Assembly: GCA_963675135.1 (NCBI GenBank)
Contig: OY776133.1
Coordinates: forward strand, 33,191,994-33,255,993
From: Galeopsis tetrahit
Taxonomy: Eukaryota; Streptophyta; Magnoliopsida; Lamiales; Lamiaceae
Direction: 5' to 3'
Length of the DNA stretch: 64,000 nucleotides
Shown here: positions 55,839-64,000 of the stretch, one piece after another
How the letters are laid out: every line of letters starts with the position of its first letter
Numbering within the stretch: position 1 is the first letter of the stretch
Notes under the pieces: model-generated
What the model saw: only the letters and a program-made list of their open reading frames with translations
Told to the model about the DNA's origin: nothing
Databases searched by the model: none
Made by a program: the position numbers and the translations under genes

Positions 55839-57844
55839 TAAATTTTAATATACCCCCAGAAATTATATAAATATTCACCAAGTTGCATCATTTGATTTTG
55901 ACACAACACCATTGACTTTTTCATCCATAAAAAAAAAATATACAATATATTACAAAATTTACCAAATATTATTACATCTTTGATGAAACATTATGTAATA
56001 GATACAAATTGTTGATTAATTTTAGATATTATATTTGTCATTAATCTAAATGATGAAATATAATTTAGAACATATGAAAAAGTAACCATTGATGATTATT
56101 TGATGTGATATTATACTAAGATACAAAGAGGTGGCCCTATTGAAACCCACCCCTCAATAACTTTTAGACTAATATTGGCCAAAATTTTCAAAATTAATAA
56201 ATACACTCATTTTCATTTTTAATGTAATTATAAGATGTAAAAAATATTACTATTGGTTAAAAAAAGTCAAAATCTCTCCATTGACACACCACCCTCCCTC
56301 TCCTAACGTTCTTATCGAGTTTTCAAAATAAGAAAATCGTATTTTACATTTTCGCCATCACGACTGCAACATTCCTCCACCACCACCGTCGTTCGTGCTT
56401 TTGAAGAAAATAGAAAGCATGGTATCAACACGAGGGTCTCGGTATGCATATATACAATTATTTCTTTGTTTATTTACGTAATTAAACTCAATACATATAT
56501 TTACGTAATTAAATTCACACACAGAGTTATTGAGGACACCCACTCGCTTAGAACATTCACTCTAAAATGAGTACACCCACATTGAAAAACCAAATTTACC
56601 CTTTAATTAAAAGTTGTATCATATTCTAAATCCTAAAACCGCATTTTCAGCAAAAGGGGTACACCCACTCTCCACTCCCTCCCGACGACGATACTGAATA
56701 GGGTGGTCGGTCGACGTCCCCACCGCCGCTGACTTTTTCGTATTTTTGCACAATTTAATCAAAAAAAATAACTTACTTAGAAGCGTATCGATTCGTTATA
56801 GTGTTGCAAGTATACGACCAAGTAGTATCGACCTAGAATCTTGGAGAGCATGAAGCCCCAAAATTATACGTCAGCATGGTGTTATAGAAGCTAAACTGGA
56901 GGATTAAGCAAATATCAATAAGAAATATAAACACTAAGTAAACAACTAAAACTAACTCTCATGATGAAAGTGCAAGTGGAAGAATTGCTTCGGGTGTCTT
57001 CCTCATGTGGGATCACTAATGAATTCATGAATTAATCACAACAATTAAGTACACGTGCACTAATTAACAATTATATATTGGATCTAATTAGTACCATAAG
57101 CTCCTAGGATAGTGAACTCGTAAACACTTTCAACACGGTTACTAATCTCACTAATCTCTTAGACGACCTATAATCGATTAATGTATAATGTTGTCGATCT
57201 AAGCAATCAACCCTCTCTCGGTTAAGCTAATTACTATTTAACTTCAGGATTAATCAAGGCTCACACCCACACCCCAATCGTGCAAACCCAACTCTCGTTG
57301 CAATTCACATATTTGAAAATGCTAGCTAATAGGATTAATCAATCTTGAATCACACAAATTACAACAATAGAAACATTAAACACCAAAACATAGGTAAATT
57401 AAGCAACTAATCTATAAACCCACAAATTACCCATATAATTCCAACACCCAAATCAATCAAAGTTTAATCCATAACTAAAACAATAAATGCAAGAAAACAC
57501 ATGAAAAATAAACTACAAAATATGAATTGAAATAAAACTATCAAATTCAACTTGCAATAATTGAAATATATCACCTCGTCTCCAAATCCTTCAATTCCAC
57601 AATAAAATAAAATACTCAATTGAATCTATCTAAGAAATGAAAGAAAATATATACTAATCTAATGAGTGAAGTGGTGAGGGGACTCCCAAAACCCTATCTA
57701 TTTTCCTCTATAAACCCCCCTCTCCTTACAAACTGCTATGCCCTGCTTTTTAATAATTCCCCTCGGCTACTGTTTCTCCATCTCCGTAAATGGGCCCAGA
57801 TGAGTGCATAAATGGCCCACTATTGCCAAAAGTTGCTGCTCCAT
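55839..57844. other. Intergenic sequence, no gene recognised
   Basis: 56540-56730 has ACACCCAC words like those at 46.9 kb. From about 56780 to 57700 the composition is moderate and the text (GTTGCAAGTATACGACCAAG and so on) resembles sequence often found in or near plant transposons, but I cannot name the element. No long frame is open. Confidence 0.45.
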
Positions 57845-57853
57845 ATTTTTAAT

Positions 57854-59048
57854 GGGGCTGACTATTTACACCTCCATTTGAGTTGAGCACATACCCCCGA
57901 TTGATGCACTCCTCTAAAATTTGTCAGGATAGATGCACCCCTTCGAATTGTCCTAAATACACTTTTCTCCCTTTTATCTATATAATACACATTTACTATA
58001 TAATCACACCCTCGCCCAAACCCTAATTCACCCCTCCCTTATTTTCCACTCTCCACCTTGCCGTTGTTGCCGCACACCACCCCTCGTCGGTAGCCGCCCC
58101 TTGCGCTGTGGCCCCCTTCCTCTCCGTCTCTTCACCGACGCCCCCTCCTTCTCCCTCGAGTTCACCGACGTGACGCCCTCCCCCTCTCTCTTTCTCGATT
58201 CACTGGCACGACGGCCTCCCCCTCCGATTTTTTGTAAGTTTTTTTTGTTCAACCCGCCGCCGCCTCCAGTTCCAAGATTCCGACCACCCCCACCCCAAAT
58301 ATGTGCATCGTTCGTCGCCGCCTGATAAAATGTCGGTCGGCTGCGATTTTTTTAGGGTTTTCTGAAGAAATCTCTTCTTTTTTTCGACAATGTAATGTCG
58401 ATCATATACAATTTCGTCGACAAATTGTTGTCGACGAGAGTGTATATTGTTGACATTACATTGTCGATTTTTTTTAAAAAAAAATTCTACCTTTTTAGGT
58501 CGATCATATATACTCTCGTCAACAAATTGTTGTCGACGAGAGTGTATATGGTCGACATTACATTGTCGATTTTTTTAAATTTTTTTCGACCTTTTTAGGT
58601 CGATCATATATACTCTCGTCGACAAATTGTTGTCGACGAGAGTGTATATGGTCAACATTACATTGTCGATTTAAAAAAAAAAAATCGACCTTTTTAGGTC
58701 GACCATATACACTCTCGTCAACAAATTGTTGTCAACGAGAGTGTATATGGTCGACACTGGTTTGTCAAAATTTTTTTTTTTAAAAAAGTGAGATTTTTTC
58801 TAAGTTTTTTCTGAAATTTTTGATATTTTTTGTTTGTTGGCCACCAGAAATGATGGTGGTGGCGGTTGTTGCTGCAAAAATTAGGTTTAGGGTTTAAAGG
58901 TTGAACAAGGGGTGTAGTTAGTAGTGGAGGTGCATTTAGTAGTGTAATATTACTTAAATGGTATTTTGAGATTTTTATACGATTATTAAATTAATAAAGT
59001 GATGGGGCAGTGCATCCAACTCAAATGGAGGTGTAAATAATCAGACCC
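57854..59048. mobile_element. TIR element with perfect 9-bp target duplication, Mutator-like
   Basis: The left end GGGGCTGACTATTTACACCTCC and the inverse of the right end GGGTCTGATTATTTACACCTCC match and go on as ATTTGAGTTG. ATTTTTAAT is found on both sides (57845-57853 and 59049-59057). Length is 1,195 bp. Inside are a pyrimidine-rich, coding-like stretch (58020-58330) and four hairpin units. There is no transposase. In plan it is like the element at 44512-45591, though the TIR sequences differ. Confidence 0.88.
58386..58770. repeat. Four tandem hairpins with a ~100-bp period
   Basis: Each unit has the centre CAAATTGTTG (at 58421, 58523, 58623 and 58722), flanked by GTCGA and its inverse and by CATATACACTCTCGT and its inverse. 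The first unit pairs over roughly 80 bases (CGACAATGTAATGTCG to CGACATTACATTGTCG). T-rich or A-rich spacers separate units. A single-stranded copy would form four strong hairpins. The fourth unit is the left end of the 1.79-kb duplication. Confidence 0.92.
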
Positions 59049-59439
59049 ATTTTTAATTTGGTTTCTCGCATACAACTTCTTGGTTGATAAATAGCCTTGC
59101 AATTCTTGGACCCAATTAATTAAATGGGCCTATTACTCAAATACCCCCACAATTAATTAAATGCGCCATCAATTAAATTGTTGGTCCAAATAATTTCGAC
59201 CTTCTATATTTTCTTGCTTCAACTTCATTCTCGATTTACCCCTTCAATTAACTTCACAATATAATTGAGTCATATTTAGCTCTAAAAATGCTCATTTTCT
59301 ACAAAAATAACAAACTACACAATTTCTCCAAATTAAGTGCAATTAGTCAATTTAGCGTAAAAAGTCAATGAAACTCTATAAAATTATGCGAATTAAACAT
59401 ATAAATTTTGAGTAATTTTCACACTAATCAGCCGCCTTA

Positions 59440-59779
59440 AGGAAGAAGATCGCCGCCGCCGCTGTCTTGAGGAAGAAGATGAGTCGATCGACGCCGCCTT
59501 GAAGGGTTGAAGCCCTCCTCCATTCGTCCATGGTTGTACGTCGTCCCTCCTCCATCTAAGCCCTTTTCCGTTCGTTGCCCCTCCTCCTCCGAAGAAGAAG
59601 GCGGCCGACGCGGCCGCTGCTGTTCACATCGTCGACCGTCTCACCCATTCTCTTCCAATTCTGATTTTCCATTGATGAGTTTTTTTTTATCCGCAAATTT
59701 AAGGTTACCGTCGCCAACCTCCTCCTCTCCTTCCCAAGGCCGCATGCCTCCATCGCCCCTCTGTCCCGCGTCCGCCACC
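59440..59779. other. GC-rich, coding-like stretch (copy A)
   Basis: Open frames on both strands (59507-59941 plus, 59556-59798 minus) translate to Arg/Ser/Pro-rich sequence that I do not recognise. Its 3' continuation lies beyond the solo LTR at 63319-63400. It resembles in composition the inner stretches of the two TIR elements. Confidence 0.5.
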
Positions 59780-60471
59780 TGTTGGGATATTCATCCATCC
59801 CCTAATCTGATCGCAATCTATAAGCTTAATTTTGATGGCCAAAATCAGATCAGTAGAGTAAATGTTAAAATAATAATTTGTAATCTAGAAGTAAGTTACC
59901 TAAGCTGTTTTATAAGCCTTAGAAGTATTGAATGTGTCTAAGTCTAAGTCTGAGGAATCAGTTGTATATATATCAGCTGATTACTCATCTGAACTAACAC
60001 GCGCTCGCTCAAGACTAAAAGAGAATAAGACTAGAGACTTGAAGACACTAGAGCTCATTAGTGAAATCAGATCTAAAGGTTGTTGTATACCTTGTAGACT
60101 GAAAGTAACTATATGATAATCTGCATTGAAGATTCAGAAGACTATTCAGTAGATATGATCTCACCTGATCTTGTCGAAGAAAGCCTTAAAGTATATTCAA
60201 AGTCAAGCTCATCTGAAGATTCAGATGACAGTTAGCAATTATGAATGAAGTACCTTGAAGAAATTGTTTGTTCATTAAAGATGCATTGAAGGCTACAATA
60301 ACAGAAGACAAAGAGAATGTCGGATTAAGTCTGAATTGCTCAATTAGAAGACAAGCCAGATGTTCAACTAACTCGGATGATGTGGACCAATGTTGTTTCG
60401 ACAACAAGGCTACATAGTTGACTTGAACTAGGACACAGAGACATTTATGCAGAGTCGTACAAGCATTAAAT
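59780..60471 (+). repeat. Partial Sirevirus-like LTR, first 692 bp (copy A)
   Basis: TGTTGGGATATTCATCC after CCACC is the same LTR start as at 61567. It stops at the duplication junction, so it is a by-product of the duplication and not a separate insertion. Confidence 0.88.
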
Positions 60472-62266
60472 TCGACCTTTTTAGGTCGACCATATACACT
60501 CTCGTCAACAAATTGTTGTCAACGAGAGTGTATATGGTCGACACTGGTTTGTCAAATTTTTTTTTTTTTAAAAAGTGAGATTTTTTCTAAGTTTTTTCTG
60601 AAATTTTGATATTTTTTGTTTGTTGGCCACCAGAAATGATGGTGGTGGCGATTGTTGCTGCAAAAATTAGGTTTAGGGTTTAAAGGTTGAACAAGGGGTG
60701 TAGTTAGTAGTGGAGGTGCATTTAGTAGTGTAATATTACTTAAATGGTATTTTGAGATTTTTACACGATTATTAAATTAATAAAGTGATGGGGCAGTGCA
60801 TCCAACTCAAATGGAGGTGTAAATAATCAGACCCATTTTTAATTTGGTTTCTCGCATACAGCTTCTTGGTTGATAAATAGCCTTGCAATTCTTGGACCCA
60901 ATTAATTAAATGGCCTATTACTCAAATACCCCCACAATTAATTAAATACGCCATCAATTAAATTGTTGGCCCAAATAATTTCCACCTTCTATATTTTCTT
61001 GCTTCAACTTCATTCTCGATTTATCCCTTCAATTAACTTCACAATATAATTGAGTCATGTTTAGCTCTAAAAATGCTCATTTTCTACAAAAATAACAAAC
61101 TACACAATTTCTCCAAATTAAGTGCAATTAGTCAATTTAGCGTAAAAAGTCAATGAAACTCTATAAAATTATGCGAATTAAACATATAAATTTCGAGTAA
61201 TTTTCACACTAATCAGCCGCCTTAAGGAAGAAGATCGCCGCCGCCGCTGTCTTGAGGAAGAAGATGAGTCGATCGACGCCGCCTTGAAGGGTTGAATCCC
61301 TCCTCCATTCGTCCATGGTTGTACGTCGTCCCTCCTCCATCTAAGCCCTTCTCCGTTCGTTGCCCCTCCTCCGAAGAAGAAGAAGGCGGCCGACGCGGCC
61401 GCTGCTGTTCACATCGTCGACCGTCTCACCCATTCTCTTCCAATTCTGATTTTCCATTGATGAGTTTTTTTTTTTATCCGCAAATTTAAGGCTACCGTCG
61501 CCAACCTCCTCCTCTCCTTCCCAAGGCCGCATGCCGCCATCGCCCCTCTGTCCCGCGTCCGCCACCTGTTGGGATATTCATCCATCCCCTAATCTGATCG
61601 CAATCTATAAGCTTAATTTTGATGGCCAAAATCAGATCAGTAGAGTAAAGGTTAGAATAATAATTTGTAACCTAGAAGTAAGTTACCTAAGCTGTTTTAT
61701 AAGCCTTAGAAGTATTGAATGTGTCTAAGTCTAAGTCTAAGTCTGAGGAATCAGCTGTATATATATATCAGCTGATTACTCATCTGAACTAACACGCGCT
61801 CGCTCAAGACTAAAAGAGAATAAGACTAGAGACTTGAAGACACTAGAGCTCATTAGTGAAATCAGATCTAAAGGTTGTTGTATACCTTGTAGACTGAAAG
61901 TAACTATATGATAATCTGCATTGAAGATTCAGAAGACTATTCAGTAGATATGATCTCACCTGATCTTGTCGAAGAAAGCCTTAAAGTATATTCAAAGTCA
62001 AGCTCATCTGAAGATTCAGATGACAGTTAGCAATTATGAATGAAGTACCTTGAAGAAATTGTTTGTTCATTAAAAATGCATTGAAGGCTACAATAACAGA
62101 AGACAAAGAGAATGTTGGATTAAGTCTAAATTGCTCAATTAGAAGACAAGCCAAATGTTCAACTAACTCGGATGATGTGGACCAATGTTGTTTCGACAAC
62201 AAGGCTACATAGTTGACTTGAACTAGGACACAGAGACATTTATGCAGAGTCGTACAAGCATTAAAT
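60472..62266. repeat. Copy B of the 1.79-kb tandem direct duplication
   Basis: It follows copy A without a gap. The copies differ by scattered substitutions and a few short indels, for example one more CTAAGT unit near 61735 and two bases fewer or more in T runs. Identity is high by eye, roughly 98 percent. Confidence 0.93.
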
Positions 62267-63318
62267 GCATGTTAACATTTCTGGTAATATCGTACCTGAA
62301 CTCAGAGTCAACATCTACTCATGAAGATCTTTACCTACAAATAGAAGATTTGTTGCAATGGCTAGTTTCTCACCAACGACTAGTTTGAAGCCCAAATCTT
62401 CTATAAATACAACACTTGTTCTTTGGAACAAGGTACCGAAAACCTTACAAGCAAGAACTCTCGCATTCAGCTGATATCAAGAACAGGCTACCCAAAAATA
62501 TTATAAGTGTCGAGTTCTTTAGAGTCTGCAAAAATTTCTATCAATAGAAGCTCTAAGTTTCCGATCCTAAGCCGTTTAAAGAATCCTATCTTTAGTGCTT
62601 AGATTAGCAGTGTGTTTTTTAGCACATTGAGTTGGTTATTAACATATCTTTTACATTATTAGTTAAGAACCATTTGTAAATGTTACTTGTTACCTCACCA
62701 ACAAGTAGATTCGTATCCTCAAAAAGTAGTTGAGGATCTCGATCAAAAGTCTTCTCTTGGGACTATAAAGTTTAGCAAGATGGTGAATTTCTCTAGCTGA
62801 TTAGAGAGAGTGTACGTAGGATATTGAGATCTGAACCACTATAAATACTTATATTTTTATTGCTTTATTTATCATTCTATATATCATTCATAACTGTTTA
62901 TATCTATACATCTATACATACTGTTCATACTTTGATAAAAGCATAGTTTTATAAAAGAATTAAAATCCTTTAAGTATAAGTTTTACAATCAACAGATATC
63001 ACATATCAGCTAATAAGCATTCATTGTTTTAAAGTCATTCTTTAAAAAGAGGTTTTTATATCAACCCACGAGTCTAAACATTTAGGGCCTACACATTTAC
63101 GCACTTATAGCTTTTGAGATAACTCTCAAACTGACCAGCTAAATTCAGCAGTCATCTTAATCTGCTATTTACACTAGCCCTCTATAGATCATAACATATT
63201 ATTTGCATTCAGACGATAGAGTATATAACTCATCTGATCTACACGCAAAAAGTTTAATTACTTGAAAGTCTATTCACCCCTCCTCTAGACTTTCACCATA
63301 CTCGTTTTGGGATCAACA
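61567..63318 (+). mobile_element. Solo LTR, Sirevirus-like Copia
   Basis: The 1,752-bp LTR starts TGTTGGGATATTC and ends TTTTGGGATCAACA. It is flanked by CCACC on both sides (61562-61566 and 63319-63323), a perfect 5-bp duplication. A TATA box (TATAAATAC) lies at 62403. The end, with TATTCACCCCTCCTCTAGAC followed by ACCATACTCG, resembles LTR ends of SIRE-type Copia elements. No internal region or second LTR follows, so the element was lost by LTR-LTR recombination. The small open stretches on both strands are not genes. Confidence 0.9.
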
Positions 63319-63323
63319 CCACC

Positions 63324-63680
63324 ATCTCCCCTCCCCTCACCGCCCAGCGTCCGCCCTCCCCCTCCCAAGTTGTGCACGCCGTCGCCGATAAGTTTAGGGG
63401 TTAGAAATAATAAGATTATGATTTCTGGAAAAAAAAAAATACTATTGGAGTTTTTACATATCCAAAATATAATAAATTTTTTTTCGATTTTTTTTATCGA
63501 ATTCAATTACAAATTTTTGTGTTGTCTGAATTTTTTTTGCCAAATCAAGACTTTTTGTATTTTTTGTGGAAATTTTGATTTCTTGTCTTTTTTTGTTTTT
63601 GTTTTTGTTTTTTTTGATATTATGATGATGGTGGGAAGTCTGTGGACAATTCTTCCGTAAAATGAATAGGTGAGTGTACT
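63324..63680. other. Right part of the interrupted GC-rich sequence and AT-rich spacer
   Basis: 63319-63400 continues the GC-rich stretch that ends at 61566. After it come poly-A and poly-T runs. Open stretches here have low-complexity translations, and no gene is called. Confidence 0.5.
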
Positions 63681-63791
63681 CAGGGACGGATGCACACAGG
63701 GGCCGGGGGGCACTGGGCCCCCCACCAATTTTGTAATTTTTTCGAGGGCATTTTAGTAATTTTACATATATATTTAAATAATATTATTATA

Positions 63792-63836
<45 letters not shown>

Positions 63837-64000
63837 CAAAACAAAATCGCGTACAGCTGCAACATCACTAAACCTTAACCGCCTATACTTATTTTCTTTC
63901 TTTTCCAACACCGCGACACGCAGTGGAGTATTCAAGAAGAAGACCTTCATCAATCATCATCTATTGGTCCATTAATTTTATACATTGAAGGTAAAAGTAT
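63681..64000. mobile_element. Left end of a probable hAT transposon, cut by the window edge
   Basis: CAGGGACGGATGCACACAGG followed by GGGCACTGGGCCCCCC is typical of the end of hAT elements that encode zinc-finger MYM-type transposases in plants, as I recall. The flanking 8 bases are AGTGTACT. The transposase itself would lie beyond the window, so family and orientation are inferred. Confidence 0.5.
63799..63832. repeat. (TA)n microsatellite
   Basis: About 16 uninterrupted TA units inside the presumed hAT element end. Confidence 0.95.

Larger units (their letters stand above)
58685..60471. repeat. Copy A of a 1.79-kb tandem direct duplication
   Basis: Starts TCGACCTTTTTAGGTCGACC and ends GCATTAAAT. 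It contains hairpin unit 4, the right part of the TIR element, flanking AT-rich sequence, the GC-rich stretch 59440-59779 and the first 692 bp of the Sirevirus-like LTR (59780-60471). Confidence 0.93.

Noticed and set aside
59507..61728. Repeated frames at 59507-59941 and 61292-61728 as paralogous genes
   Set aside because: They are the same duplicated GC-rich stretch running into an LTR start; the second half of the translation is LTR sequence.
58685..62266. The two 1.79-kb direct repeats as LTRs of one element
   Set aside because: They touch each other with no internal region, lack TG/CA ends and have no target duplication.

Overview
This window is nuclear DNA of a flowering plant. The evidence is AT-rich intergenic sequence, genes split by short introns of the GT-AG type, and a dense set of plant-type transposable elements (Copia, Tat-type Gypsy, plant LINEs, Stowaway-like MITEs, a Helitron, a tRNA-type SINE, Mutator-like TIR elements). 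The genes look dicot-like, but I cannot fix family or species from sequence alone.

Layout. 1-4.6 kb: AT-rich sequence with a degenerate MITE, a short Helitron with both ends, and a GC-rich island of unknown nature. 4634-11064: a Copia element with 801/803-bp LTRs and a TTGCA target duplication; gag is eroded or replaced by repeats, integrase is broken, the RT/RNase H frame is open. 11.1-20.3 kb: repeats, a GC-rich TIR element, a minisatellite, and a 5'-truncated LINE inserted in a roughly 130-bp repeat. 20307-31647: a young Tat-type Gypsy element of 11.3 kb with identical-length LTRs (727 bp, 4 mismatches by eye), an open gag-pol frame, a 120-bp tandem array and, on the opposite strand, a three-exon gene with one nonsense codon. 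32.5-34.6 kb: a decayed LINE.

Three host genes lie in the centre. A nucleoside hydrolase of the URH1 type (+, 9 exons, 320 aa) and a La-related protein 6 with a PAM2 motif (-, 10 exons, 391 aa) are convergent. An ALDH2C4-like aldehyde dehydrogenase (-, 9 exons, 500 aa) follows. In all three, exon phases join without a break. They serve different tasks (pyrimidine salvage, RNA binding, phenylpropanoid aldehyde oxidation), and nothing suggests a gene cluster.

44.4-46.7 kb and 57.8-63.7 kb hold nested TIR elements of a Mutator-like type with 9-bp target duplications and internal arrays of GTCGAC-centred hairpins. In the second region a Sirevirus-like solo LTR (CCACC target duplication) was inserted in a GC-rich sequence, and a 1.79-kb segment spanning hairpin array, element end and LTR start was then duplicated in tandem. 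The window ends inside a probable hAT element.

The most interesting points are the spliced antisense gene in the Tat element, the hairpin-array TIR family, the tandem duplication with a breakpoint in a hairpin, and a probable GC-AG intron in the aldehyde dehydrogenase. I saw no CRISPR array, operon, rRNA or functional tRNA gene.
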